NCBI GenBank assembly: GCA_002110485.1
Contig: MOWL01000045.1
Coordinates: 310,001 to 374,000, forward strand
DNA from: Emergomyces orientalis
Lineage: Eukaryota; Ascomycota; Eurotiomycetes; Onygenales; Ajellomycetaceae
Length of the DNA: 64,000 nt
Direction of reading: 5' to 3'
Shown: positions 21,901-31,331 of the stretch, piece by piece
How positions within the stretch are numbered: the first letter of the stretch is position 1
Layout of the letters: every line of letters begins with the position of its first letter
Position numbers and translations under genes: made by a program
The notes under the pieces: model-generated
What the model saw: only the letters and a program-made list of their open reading frames with translations
What the model was told of the DNA's origin: nothing
Databases searched by the model: none

Positions 21901-23588
21901 TCTTTCTCATTCAAAACAGCAGTGAAGCTGACCATTCGATCGGGAGAGGTCATAATAATCGAGTGAGCTTCTCCATATGCCAATTGCTTGAACGTATAGC
22001 CCTTGCGGACTAATTTGCCAAAGCTCACGATATTTGCTTCTAATTCGGGGGCAAATCGCACACCTTCCAGGCACACATCCGCCCCATCAACCGCCAGTTC
22101 AACCGTACCAACGGCCGCAGCTGGAACAATGGTCCCATCCGCCATTTTCAATTTAACATTGGAGCTCATTGAATGGCATTTAACAAGCTCCTTGCGTGGT
22201 GTTGCGTGAGCGCCAGACCCCGAGTCCAGAACCCACTCATCCGCAATATCATCATCACGGACGATTTCACGAGCATGGAACACCTTCTCAACCGTACTGT
22301 GTACAGGAGCAGAGCCGTCATCGGGGCTCTTGGAAGAATCCTCATTATTGGCCTTCTTCTTATCCTTCTTGGTGCCACCACGCCTTTTTCCATTAGAATA
22401 ACCTGACGGACGCTTCTCTGGGTGCTTTTTCCAACAGCTCTCCTCATTATGGCCCACAATCCCGCAATGTGAGCATTTTGGCCTGCCTGATGCAGATGGA
22501 GCAGGGCTCTCACCCGCATCATCCATACTGCTCGCATTATTTACGGGCGCCTTTGTGTTCTTTGAAGAAGAGGAACTGCCGCCAGAGGGCAATCGAAGCA
22601 GAATATCACGGCATAGACCCACAAAATCATCCTCCAGGAGAGTATCTTCACCACTCTTTTCAATATCATCCATCCTATTTCGTATGAGATTGGCCCATCT
22701 ACTGTGAATCCCCGCAAGCAATCGATCAAAGAAGACGGAATCCGGCATATAAAAATCTAATCGCTTATATTCAGTTCGTACGGCTAAGAGACGCTCAATA
22801 AACGCACGATCCGACCCGCAAGACTCAGCCGTCATACCCAGGAACTCATTGAAAAGACGAAACCGGCGAACTACGCGGCGTTCAGCGAAGTTCTCCTCTA
22901 CTATGGACCACAGCATATAGGCAGACAATTGATTCTCCTTCGGTATAGTAAAATGAGTTCTAGCCTGTGCGGAAATCGCTGACCACATATAATTACGCAG
23001 CCAGCTATTCCGCTCCCTCCAGAGCTTCGCAACGTCCTCACTGACCCCCTCAGGCGGGGCCAGCTCCTTATTTAACAAAATATCATCTGTTTCTGAATCC
23101 TTCGCCGCGAGAAGAACCTCATCCCTCCACATGGGATAGTTCATGGAGCCCAGCAGCAGAACTGGCTTTTCAAGAAGCTTAACTGTAAGTCGAAACTCCT
23201 TAATGGCCTTCAAATAAGCCGTCATATTGGCGCCTGCGAGCTCCCCCGCACCAGCACCAGCCTTAATCCGCGCTGTTTCATTCTCCAACCTCGCAATCTC
23301 CAACCTCGCCCGGGTCTCAGCGCTCAAGGAGTCATCATGCTCAACCTGAGCCTCCTGGGTGGGTTCATCGCGATCTGAGCCCGTATCCGACATATCCGAC
23401 ATTGGATCTTCGAAATCAGCACTTGACTCCTCCGAAGGAGCTCTTGCGGGCAATTTACGGGCTGTAATGGGGGTTGGAAAGGGCTCGTTTTCAATATTCT
23501 CCGGCGTACGTTCCGCTCGCCTAGTCGGCTTATTTTCCCTCGTAAGATCAGGACTGTTGCCTGACCGTAAGTTCACCATGAGAGGCAA
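18981..23588 (-). CDS. Element A Gag-Pol polyprotein (Ty1/copia)
   Basis: An uninterrupted frame of 1535 codons encodes all copia functions in the usual order. Gag is acidic and starts MPLMVNLRSGNSPDL. A zinc knuckle, CSHCGIVGHNEESC, lies near residue 370. The aspartic protease motif WVLDSGSGAHATP is near 450. Integrase has the HHCC module (HLKLGHLNHMDIAKMA with CKTCVQAKM, about 615-650) and the catalytic core (IDLAGGGRT, DDATRYRW, GPAERANR). Reverse transcriptase shows QLPTGIKHGRGN, GLKQAARTWY and LHVDDCRVTGP (near 1203). RNase H shows YADSDWAGADPQYKSTTGY and STAKSTTEAEYIAASEAA. Protease-integrase-RT order defines Ty1/copia. The ATG at 23588 is 65 nt inside the 5' LTR; a second Met lies three codons on and aligns with the Met of element B. 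Confidence 0.95.
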   Translation of the reverse strand: MPLMVNLRSGNSPDLTRENKPTRRAERTPENIENEPFPTPITARKLPARAPSEESSADFEDPMSDMSDTGSDRDEPTQEAQVEHDDSLSAETRARLEIARLENETARIKAGAGAGELAGANMTAYLKAIKEFRLTVKLLEKPVLLLGSMNYPMWRDEVLLAAKDSETDDILLNKELAPPEGVSEDVAKLWRERNSWLRNYMWSAISAQARTHFTIPKENQLSAYMLWSIVEENFAERRVVRRFRLFNEFLGMTAESCGSDRAFIERLLAVRTEYKRLDFYMPDSVFFDRLLAGIHSRWANLIRNRMDDIEKSGEDTLLEDDFVGLCRDILLRLPSGGSSSSSKNTKAPVNNASSMDDAGESPAPSASGRPKCSHCGIVGHNEESCWKKHPEKRPSGYSNGKRRGGTKKDKKKANNEDSSKSPDDGSAPVHSTVEKVFHAREIVRDDDIADEWVLDSGSGAHATPRKELVKCHSMSSNVKLKMADGTIVPAAAVGTVELAVDGADVCLEGVRFAPELEANIVSFGKLVRKGYTFKQLAYGEAHSIIMTSPDRMVSFTAVLNEKDIYVIEKPPQIRDLIQFAMPNGDFRPVNAVDDSLLALPSMNIKPVELTMLQWHLKLGHLNHMDIAKMAADPRMGMRIKGSKALPFCKTCVQAKMARPAFEPMIRKVKPAARLFIDLAGGGRTLFNEDGVPTYGGADYWMSITDDATRYRWAILMATKGEATAKLRDFITMIETTAQRCVGSLHWDGGGEFKSDELKAFCKQRGIAYETTTPYTPQSNGPAERANRIIIERTRSLLFDSGQPRDLWGEAMQAAVMLINMSPTSTKLYGCKEGSPLTPFEAWMGVQPTANWLHRWGCKVYKKDLRVTNKLADRTDGKEWIFVGYQGLHQVRIWDPDARRLEIARDVVFDEALVEDVSFINAALPAPHEPNNIPDELDVLNPADGWQHCLLRRLARERPHIMKMLVNGDLEEAIEPTYLINSDVDLLNESDEHANDNGDEPVLSTLTDRPTTLAEARRSPDWHHWLEAMRKEVDMFNQKKTYVITERSPDMDVLTGKWVYDRKLNNKGETIRFRARWVVRGFLQQRGVHYTKSYAAVVSGPTTRSLFAISTARGWKSKAIDYVSAFLNGVLPQEEMIYMQLPTGIKHGRGNLVGLVRQSLYGLKQAARTWYFLATEHLTSIGFRISPYDGGFLYHPIRKVYLTLHVDDCRVTGPNEHDIDWVLDEIAKRFDTKRIDDDKPYLGMEIAGRNGDLLVTQTRYIDEILDDFGMTAINPAPTPMNAGTKLQFSPDEDKGLDDDFTATRYRQGLGSLQYLVTSTRPDIMFAVNYLSRFNSRPNKECWAALKHVLRYMKKTRTTGILYKRNIGDEGLAPMAYADSDWAGADPQYKSTTGYIIMINGAPVSWRSQRQISTAKSTTEAEYIAASEAACELIWLKDMLHDAGLLENADGYVLSNNLHIDNKGAIDLANGESLTKRSRHIEVRYHILRDLVAKKELLLRHVSSTENKADGFTKALPRPAFNAFVANLGLIGSGGSA

Positions 23589-23637
23589 GAACTAGCTGTA
23601 TAAGAGAAATAGATAGCAGTAACGCAGCGTATTAAAC

Positions 23638-23653
23638 AGAGGGCCTCATAACC
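23638..23653 (-). promoter_or_regulatory. Primer-binding site of element A
   Basis: GGTTATGAGGCCCTCT on the minus strand directly after the 5' LTR is the same 16 bases as in element B. It is compatible with priming from the anticodon-arm end of a half initiator tRNA-Met, as in Drosophila copia. Confidence 0.7.
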
Positions 23654-23755
23654 TCATAGAGTGCATCAAGCCTATCATATTGAACTACCTAACTAGCTAA
23701 AATATATATGTGTGTGTGGGGCATGTGACCCGGGTAGCCCTAGTATCACCTAACA
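23654..23755 (-). repeat. 5' LTR of element A (102 bp)
   Basis: Identical over its full length to 18779-18880. It is followed inwards on the minus strand by the primer-binding site. Confidence 0.93.
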
Positions 23756-23760
23756 GAACA
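23756..23760. repeat. Target-site duplication of element A, right copy (GAACA)
   Basis: Second copy of the 5-bp duplication, directly outside the 5' LTR of element A. Confidence 0.92.
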
Positions 23761-23810
23761 CGCTGGCAACTATATAATGGGGGACACGTGACTATGGTAG
23801 CCCTAGTATC
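23761..23810 (-). repeat. 3' LTR of element B, piece 2 of 3
   Basis: These 50 bp match 28784-28833 of the intact 5' LTR exactly. On its left is the second GAACA copy (23756-23760). On its right it ends in GTATC (23806-23810), the duplication made by the solo family A LTR. Confidence 0.92.
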
Positions 23811-23912
23811 TGTTAGGTGATACTAGGGCTACCCGGGTCACATGCCCCACACACACATATATATTTTAGCTAGTTAGGTAGTTCAATATGATAGGCTTGA
23901 TGCACTCTATGA
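23811..23912 (+). mobile_element. Solo LTR of family A in opposite orientation
   Basis: The 102 bp are the exact reverse complement of the element A LTRs, so this copy faces the plus strand. It sits in the 3' LTR of element B and is flanked by the 5-bp duplication GTATC (23806-23810 and 23913-23917). With no internal sequence and an intact duplication, it is most simply the product of LTR-LTR recombination after insertion of a complete element. Confidence 0.93.
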
Positions 23913-23917
23913 GTATC

Positions 23918-23925
23918 ATCCAACA
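23918..23925 (-). repeat. 3' LTR of element B, piece 3 of 3
   Basis: The last 8 bp of the LTR (ATCCAACA on the plus strand) complete the 104-bp repeat and match 28834-28841. GTATC at 23913-23917 is the second duplication copy. The G7 polypurine tract of element B follows at once. Confidence 0.88.
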
Positions 23926-23932
23926 CCCCCCC
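23926..23932 (-). promoter_or_regulatory. Polypurine tract of element B
   Basis: Seven G residues on the minus strand lie directly before the 3' LTR, where plus-strand DNA synthesis would be primed. Element A has the same G7 in the same place, within a longer shared block. Confidence 0.75.
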
Positions 23933-24025
23933 ATGCTAGGGCGCCCCAGAGCACGGCGGCACACCTAGTAGCTGCCCTCAAATCAATCAAAAAACACACT
24001 AAATACACATAACTTTTAGATAGAA

Positions 24026-27000
24026 CTAGGCACATTCTCTCATGCCCAATTCTCGCACAAAATCACTAAACGCAGGCCTCGCTAGCGGCTTCGTAAAGCC
24101 ATCGGCCTTATTCGCCGTTGAGCCCACATGTTGAAGGCACACCTCATCCTTAGCCACAAGATCACGGAGAATATGATAACGAACCTCTATATGGCGAGAT
24201 CTCTTCGTTAAGGACTCTCCCTTAGCAAGATCCATGGCACCTCTATTATCAACCTGAAGATTGGACCGTACACGCCCCTTTTCCTGCAGTAAACCGGCAT
24301 CATGCAACATATCATTCAACCATATCAACTCGCAAGCAGCCTCACTAGCAGCAATATACTCTGCCTCCGTTGTAGATTTAGCCGTAGAGGCCTGCCGCTG
24401 CGAACGCCATGACACAGGGGCTCCATTAATCATGATCACATAGCCCGAAGTTGATTTAAACTGGGGATCCGCTCCCGCCCAGTCCGAGTCACAATATGCC
24501 GTAGGAGCCAATCCATCCTCACTAATCTCTCCTTTATAAAGAATGCCCACTCGCCTCGTCTTCTTAACGTACCGTAGAACCTGCTTTAAGGCCGCCCAGC
24601 ACGCCTTGTTCGGCCGTGCATTAAATCGCGATAAATAGTTGACCGCGAAAGCCAGATCAGGCCTACTGCATGTAACCAGATACTGAAGAGATCCTAACCC
24701 ATGACAATATCTAGTAGTTGTAAAATCATCGTCTAGACCTCCACTCTCATCTGGCGAGAACTCAAGCTTCAAACCCGCCGCCATAGGAATGCCAGCCGGA
24801 TTGACCTTATCCATGCCAAAGTCCTCCAAGATCTCATCAATATAGCGGCTCTGCGTGACCGCTAAATCACCATTCTCATGATATTTAATCTCCATGCCCA
24901 AGTACGGCTTATCTTCATCAACTCTCTTAGTCTCAAATCTCTTTACTATTTCAGCCAGAACCCAGTTCAACTCATTCTCATCAGGTCCCGTAACCCGGCA
25001 GTCATCCACATGCAGCGTTAAATAGACCTTCCGAATGGGATGATATAGAAATCCGCCATCGTACGGTGAGACACGAAAGCCCAAAGAGATCAGGTGCTCT
25101 GTTGCAACAAAATACCATGTTCTCGCAGCCTGTTTCATGCCATATAGGCTCTGCCGTACCAGCCCAACCAGTCCCCCTCTACCATGTTTAACGCCCGTAG
25201 GGAGCTGAATATAAATCATCTCATGCTGCGGCAGTATTCCATTCAGGAATGCAGAGACGTAGTCAATCGACTTCGACACCCATCCTTGAGCCGCAGAGAT
25301 CGCGAACAGGCCTCTAGTAGTAGGACCTGAAACAACCGCTGCATATGACTTAGTATAGTGAACACCTTCCTGTTGAAGAAAGCCCCTAACCACCCATCGT
25401 GCACGAAAACGAATGGTTTCACCATTGTTATTAAACTTCTGGTTGTACACCCACTTGCCAGTGAGAACATTCATATCCGGAGTTCGTTCAACCACGATAT
25501 AGGTCTTCTTTTTCTGAAACATCTCAACCTCCTTCTTCATAGCCTCCAGCCAATAGTCCCAATCAGGGCTCCGTTTAGCCTCAGCTAGAGTAGTCAGACG
25601 ATCCGTAAGAGTACTGAGAACAGGCGCCTCACTAGTGGCAGAGCTATCACACTCCTCATCCTCTAGAAGATCCATCTCGTTATTAAGAAGATAAGCTGGC
25701 TCGATAGCCTCATCAAGCTCGCCATTAACTAGCATCTTCATAATGTATGGCTTTTCCTTTGCAAGTCGCCGCAAAAGACCATGCTGCCATCCACTCAGTG
25801 CATCTAGCACATCCAACTCCTGCGGGAGATCGTTCGGCTTAGACACCAGCATGACTGCATTAACAACTGTCTTATCTGTAAGGTTCTCATCAAAAACCAC
25901 ATCGCGAGCAATCTCTAAACGTTTTGTAACAGGATCCCACAGTCGATATTGATGTAGGCCCTGATAGCCCACAAACCGCCACTCCCTGCCATCCGTACGG
26001 TCCGCAAGCTTATTCGTAACCTGAAGATTCTTCTTGTAGGCCTTACATCCCCATCTGTGCAGCCAGCCAGCGGCAGGCTGAATCCCCATCCAGGCTTCAA
26101 AAGGAGTCAGCGGACTGCCTCCCTTACAGCCGTAAAGCTTAGCGGAAGTAGGAGACATATTAATCATCATAACAGCCGCCTGCATTGCTTCTCCCCAGAG
26201 CTCTCTAGAGAGTTCACTGTCAAACAGCAAGCTTCTTGTCTTTTCAATTATAATGCGGTTCGTACGTTCCGCGGGACCATTCGACTGCAGAGTATATGGA
26301 GTAGTCATCTCATAGACGATGCCTCGCTCCACGCAAAACGCCTTCAATTCCTCACTCTTAAACTCGCTACCGCCATCCCAGTGCAAGGTTCCAACTCGCC
26401 GCTGAGCAGTGGCCTCAATTGATGCAACAAAGACCTTCAATCTCGCTGTAACCTCTGCCTTCGAGGCTAAGAGTATAACCCATCTATACCTAGTCGCATC
26501 ATCGGTAATACTCATCCAGTAATTCGCCCCCCCAGACGTGGGAACCCCATCTTCATTATACAACGTACGACCTCCTCCAGCGAGGTCTATAAAGAGACGC
26601 ATAGCAGGCTTTATAGCCCGTGTCATCGGTTCAAACACAGGACGAGTCATTTTAGCCTGCACACAGACCTTGCAAAAGGGCAAAGTCCTGGGTCCCTCAA
26701 TCAACATCCCCATGCGAGGATCCGCCGCCATTTTCACAATATCCATTGAGTTGAGATGGCCTAGCCTTAAATGCCATTGCAACATTGACAGTTTCATAGC
26801 TGACCACGCAGCCTCACTAGGCAGCGCCAGCAGAGAGTCATCATCTTGTTCTCTCATCACATTCACAGCGTCAAACCTGCCATTCGGCATCGCAAACTGA
26901 ATCAAATCCTGTACCTCCAGCGGCTTTTCCACCACATAGATATCCTTGTCATTCAAAACAGCTGTAAAACTGAACATCCTGTCAGGAGAGGTCACCAGAA

Positions 27001-28633
27001 TGGAGTGCGTATTCCCATATGTTACCTGTTTAAAGGTAAACCCCTCTCGTACAAGCTTGCCAAAGCTCATAAGATTGACCTCCAAGTTCGGGACATAGCG
27101 AGCATTTTTCAACTGTACGTCCGCCCCATCCACAGGCACACGCACCGTGCCAACCGCTGACGCAGGGACCATAGTTCCATCCGCCATCTCTAGTATAACA
27201 TTGGAAGCCTTTGAACTCCCCGTAACCAGTTCTCTGCAGGGCGTGGCATGAGCTCCAGAGCCAGAGTCTAGGATCCATGTGCTCGCACCACTGCTAGTCT
27301 TCTCCGCGGTATGAAACAACTGCTCCACTACATTATGCATCGGTGCAGAACTGTCTTTAACATCATTCTTAGCACTCTTTGTGATCTGTCTCTCATTCTT
27401 CTTCTCATCTTTCTTCTCATCTTTCTTCTCATCTTTCTTCTCCTTCTTCTTGCAGTTAGCTGCTATATGCCCGATCTTCTCACAATTATAGCAATGTCTT
27501 TCTTCTCATCTAGTCTCTCCAGAAGAGCCTCCTCCCGCTGCACAAGACTGTCCAGGACTCTCACTCTCTTGAGCATTATTCATTGGTGCTTTAGAGGAAT
27601 TCTTAGAGGGTTCCCCCACGGGCAATCTCATCATTATATCACGGCATAGGCCTAGAAGATCATTTTCAAGAGGCTCAGCAGTGGGATCTCTCTCAATAGC
27701 ATCCATATGATTCTTAATGAAGGTCGCTCATTTATTACTCACTCCCGTGAGCAATCGGTCAAAGAACATGGAATTCTGAGCAGGAAACCCTATGCGAATA
27801 TATTCAGTCCTAATGGCTAGCAAACGCTCAATAAATGCTCGATTAGACCCCTTCGTAGCAGCTGTTAACGTCAAGAGCTCCTCGTACAACCTAGTTCGCT
27901 GTACAATTGGCCTCTCAGCAAAGGTCTCCTCAACCACAGACCATAGCATATAAGCAGATAGCCGATTATCCCCTGACAATGTAAAATGAGCCCTCGCCTG
28001 CATAGAAATAGAAGACCACATATATTCATAGAGCCAACTATTCCTCTCCTTCCAGAGCCGCTGCATGCAGACACTAGCCCCCTCAGCAGGACCCACCTCC
28101 TTATTGTCTAGAATATCACTAGTTTCAGAATGCTCAACAGTCCGAAGAACATCCTCTCTCCACATTGAATAGTTCGCAAAACCAAGAAGTCGTACAGGCT
28201 CTGCAATCAGTCCCACCTGCTGCTTAAACTGCTTAATGATCTTCATAATAGAAGGTGTCTTTCCCTTCTGCTGCAGATAGTCCGCAACATCCGCATCCAG
28301 ATCATCATTCATAGAGCCTGCACCTCTATTGACTCTCATTCTCTCAATCTCATGCTGAAGCCTCACAATCTCCAGCTTCATACGGACAGTCTCCGTATCC
28401 TCCCGGTCTCGCTGACCGGAGCTCGAGTGATCGGACATCGGGTCTTCAAACTCACTGCCTGATCCTTCCGATGTTAACTCACGAGCCTCCATAGGCCTCC
28501 GGCGAACTGTTGCAGGTGTCGGCAAAGACCCGCTCTCATTTCTAACCTCGTTATCGGGCGTCTGCGTACGTCTATTCGGCGGGACGTACTCTCTCGTTAA
28601 ATCTGGTGCACTGCCCGATCGTAGATTAACCAT
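24026..28633 (-). pseudogene. Element B Gag-Pol, interrupted by two in-frame TGA codons
   Basis: One reading frame of 1536 codons runs from ATG 28633 to the stop at 24026. It is broken by TGA at 27730-27728 and 27508-27506, with no frameshift. Gag starts MVNLRSGSAPDLTRE. After the second stop lies a zinc knuckle, CYNCEKIGHIAANC, then protease WILDSGSGAHATP, the integrase HHCC region (HLRLGHLNSMDIVKMA, CKVCVQAKM), reverse transcriptase with LHVDD near residue 1206, and RNase H (YCDSDWAGADPQ). By comparison with element A, the first stop replaces a tryptophan (RWANLI in A). The second probably replaces an arginine codon. The frame has the same length as that of A, and the two proteins are clearly homologous but diverged. 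Confidence 0.88.
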
Positions 28634-28721
28634 CGAACAATAGTACGCGAAGGAATGGACCTAGTCTCCCTTCAAACCGCTAACCAATACACACTAACCA
28701 ATAGTACTAACGCAGCGTACT

Positions 28722-28737
28722 AGAGGGCCTCATAACC
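28722..28737 (-). promoter_or_regulatory. Primer-binding site of element B
   Basis: Immediately inside the 5' LTR, the minus strand reads GGTTATGAGGCCCTCT. The start resembles the complement of the initiator tRNA-Met anticodon arm. Drosophila copia is known to prime from a 5' half of that tRNA, and the same block occurs in element A. Confidence 0.7.
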
Positions 28738-28841
28738 TCATAGATAATGTGCATTATATCCTAACTAAACTAACTAGTGAACACGCTGGCAACTATATAA
28801 TGGGGGACACGTGACTATGGTAGCCCTAGTATCATCCAACA
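28738..28841 (-). repeat. 5' LTR of element B (104 bp)
   Basis: On the minus strand it begins TGTTGGATGATACTAGG and ends CTATGA. It contains a CACGTG palindrome at 28808-28813. It is identical to the reassembled 3' LTR and shares its first ~20 bases and its last bases with the family A LTR, so A and B are related families. Confidence 0.92.
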
Positions 28842-28846
28842 GCTAG
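28842..28846. repeat. Target-site duplication of element B, right copy (GCTAG)
   Basis: GCTAG directly abuts the outer end of the 5' LTR of element B and matches 18728-18732. Confidence 0.9.
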
Positions 28847-29149
28847 CTAATCTATATACGCTACATCACGTGCCGCGCTCGCTAGGGCGACCGCTAGGCG
28901 GCTCACGCCCAACATTTACTGCTGAAGAGAACTCCACGTGACCACGCGTGAGTCTCGTGACTGCCTGATCTGGACGATTTCTGTGTTCCAATTGTTGATA
29001 CTGGCTGGGTTGGAAAGGCCAAAAGAGCCTGAGAATAATCACAATGGTGCTCTTGACAGGGACAACCTCATAGCGAAGAAGGCTATGCCTTTGGCGACAG
29101 CTATAAACCGCGTTTTGGTGCCAAAATAGGCTGGAAAAGCGTAGCCACC
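28847..29149. promoter_or_regulatory. MUS81: MUS81 upstream region beside the retrotransposon
   Basis: Only about 300 bases separate element B from the MUS81 start codon. The stretch has two CACGTG palindromes (28867-28872 and 28935-28940), and a third lies inside the adjacent LTR (28808-28813). CACGTG is the core site of fungal bHLH factors; its use here is not shown. Confidence 0.5.
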
Positions 29150-31331
29150 ATGGTTGACAATTCCTGCGCGAATCCATTACTCCTCGAATGGATAACAGAA
29201 TGGCTCGATCAGGCGCGCGAGCGAAATTCGAAGGGCGTTAATGTGTATGTGTTTCCCCAGTCCTCTGTGGCATCTGTCTTCTGTAGGAATCGTTCGTGCT
29301 AATTCCACGTTTCCCAGATATAAAAAGGCCTATGATTCGATGAAGGCTTGCCCTTTGTCGTTTAGCCATCCTTCGGAAGCACAGCAGCTCCATGGCTTTG
29401 GACCGAAATTATGTGATCGTCTAACAGCAAAATTGAATGCCCACTGCGAACAACATGGGCTTCCTTTGCCCGAATTACCCCACCAAGGTATGCAAATTCA
29501 CGACTTACCATATTTCTAAGTACCTCTAGCTAATAGCTTGTATTCCAGCCCGAAAAAGAACCGCGAAGGATGGCAATGGGGAAACCCAGCCACCCAAAAA
29601 GCCGAAGAAAGTGAAACCATATGTACCTGTTCTACGTTCCGGCCCATATGGTTTGCTCTTAGGCCTCGCCACCGTAGAGGAAAATTCATCCCTTGGGTTG
29701 ACGAAACAACAGCTTATTGAACTTGCCCAACCATATTGCGATTCCTCCTATACTGTGCCCCCTGACCCGTCCAAGTTTTATACGGCATGGAATTCCATTA
29801 AAACTTTGGTACAGAAAGATCTCGTTTACGAGCACGGTCGCCCGTCCTCTCGAAGGTATTTACTCACAGATGAAGGATGGGAAATTGCGAGGAGGGTTAA
29901 GAAATCCCTGTCAAACAAAAATTCTAATGAATGTCAAACCGGATATGGCCAGGTATGTAATTTTTACTTTTGTAACTATTAGCTACAGCTTTTTTTAATC
30001 ATCTGACCACTTTATAGCCATCACAACCAGATCGAGTTGGGCGTGGGGAAGCGGTTGGGCTACAGCGGCCTGTGGATTCGTCGACATTTCTACCAAGCCC
30101 CTTGGAGTCCCGTTCTCCCGTTCGTCGCCAGAGCCCTAAACGGGGAATCATTGATCTAGATGATTCGGATTTCCTAGAAATTTCAAATCCAGCAATTCCA
30201 AGGGTGCACGAGGACATCTCCGCAAACATTGTACGACAAACGTCATTGAATACAGATATAGCAAACCAAAATGCAGGCTTATCATTATCCGCGCCCGTTT
30301 TCACGCCAATAACGCTCCCACCGGACAGCTTCACCGTCGAACTTGTGCTCGACGTTCGCGAAATCCGCTCTGTGAAGGACAGAGATTACATCGCTAACGA
30401 ACTAATTAAGAAGGGAATAACGCCCGTCGTCCGCTCCCTTGAAGTCGGAGACGTGCTCTGGGTCGCAAAATGCAAAGATCCAACCTTCCTCGCCCGCCAC
30501 GGCGAGGAAGGGGACGAAATCATGCTTGATTGGATCGTTGAGCGAAAGCGCCTTGACGATCTAATTGGCAGTATCAAAGACGGGCGCTTCCATGAGCAGA
30601 AATTCCGCCTACGGCGCTCAGGAGTGCAGAATGTCATTTATTTGATCGAAGACTTTGCCGATGCGGGTGCTGCTGGATCTAAATATTATGAACACGTCGC
30701 ATCGGCCATTGCATCCACGCAGGTTGTGAATGGATACTTCGTCAAACAGACGCGCAATCTAGATGATACGATCAGATATCTGGCTCGAATGACGAAACTG
30801 CTGCGAGGGATGTACACCACTATCAGTGGCACTACTAGTACTACCAATCCATCCCCCCTCTCAATCATCCCAACCAAATACCTCACCTCCTCACATTCCT
30901 ACCTGGACCTCCTCAGGCGTCTCCGCTCTCAACAAAACCAAACCCAAAACACCACCAGAAAACCAACATACACAGTCACATTCCCCACCTTCTCCTCCCT
31001 CGCCTCCAAATCCGAAATGCTCACGCTCCGCGACCTCTTCTTGAAAATGCTCATGTGCACGCGTGGCGTCACGGCTGATAAAGCGCTGGAGATCCAGCGA
31101 CACTGGCGGACGCCGCGAGAGTTTGTCGAGGCGTTTGAGGAGGCTTATCGAGGACGGGCCGAGGGGGATGTGGTTGCAATGGAAAATATGGTGTTTGAGA
31201 AATTGGGGGGATTGGTGGGAAGGAAGAAGATTGGGAAAATGGTTAGTAAGAAGATTGCGGAGGTTTGGGGGGTTAATGGCCATGGTAATGATACTGCGAC
31301 TGGTAGCGATAGGTTGATTAGAATTGGTTAG
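29150..31331 (+). CDS. MUS81: Crossover junction endonuclease Mus81
   Basis: Four exons: 29150-29244, 29318-29487, 29549-29952 and 30018-31331, joining to 660 residues. The N-terminus is a helix-hairpin-helix region (LLEWITEWLDQARE, then LHGFGPKLCDRL). An NLS-like KKPKKVKPYVP follows, then a winged-helix-like segment (YGLLLGLATVEE, TLVQKDLVYE). The XPF/ERCC4 nuclease domain starts at VELVLDVREIRS (about residue 334) and carries the catalytic VERKRLDDL (about 398). C-terminal HhH repeats follow (TRGVTADKALEIQRHW). With Eme1/Mms4 the enzyme cuts 3' flaps, stalled forks and nicked Holliday junctions in the nucleus. The start is favoured by its GCCACCATGG context. Acidic SIDL-type sequence (IIDLDDSDFLEI) lies between the winged helix and nuclease. 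Confidence 0.93.

Larger units (their letters stand above)
18779..23755 (-). mobile_element. Element A: full-length, apparently intact Ty1/copia retrotransposon
   Basis: A 4977-bp copia element on the minus strand, inserted in the 3' LTR of element B. It has two identical 102-bp LTRs (23654-23755 and 18779-18880) and a GAACA target duplication (18774-18778 and 23756-23760). A primer-binding site and a G7 polypurine tract sit at the proper edges. Its single Gag-Pol frame has no stop. Identical LTRs and an open frame suggest recent insertion and possible activity. Removing the element and one GAACA restores the host LTR exactly. Confidence 0.95.
18733..28841 (-). mobile_element. Element B: Ty1/copia LTR retrotransposon with nested insertions
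   Basis: A copia-type element on the minus strand. It is bounded by a 5-bp target duplication GCTAG at 18728-18732 and 28842-28846. Its 5' LTR is 28738-28841 (104 bp). Its 3' LTR is split into three pieces by later family A insertions. From 5' to 3' it holds LTR, primer-binding site (28737-28722), Gag-Pol frame (28633-24026), a G7 polypurine tract (23932-23926 on the minus strand) and the 3' LTR. When the insertions and one copy of each of their duplications are removed, the two LTRs match base for base. The Gag-Pol has two in-frame stops, so this copy is probably not autonomous. Without its insertions B is about 5.0 kb. Confidence 0.93.

Noticed and set aside
27506..27730. Programmed stop-codon readthrough between Gag and Pol in element B
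   Set aside because: The first TGA lies inside Gag at a position where element A has tryptophan, and the second lies before the zinc knuckle. Neither is at the Gag-Pol border, and A lacks both.
18779..28841. Repeat-induced point mutation (RIP) as the cause of the stops in element B
   Set aside because: Only two stops are seen. The inferred changes (TGG to TGA, CGA to TGA) do not sit in the usual CpA context, and both LTR pairs are free of transitions.
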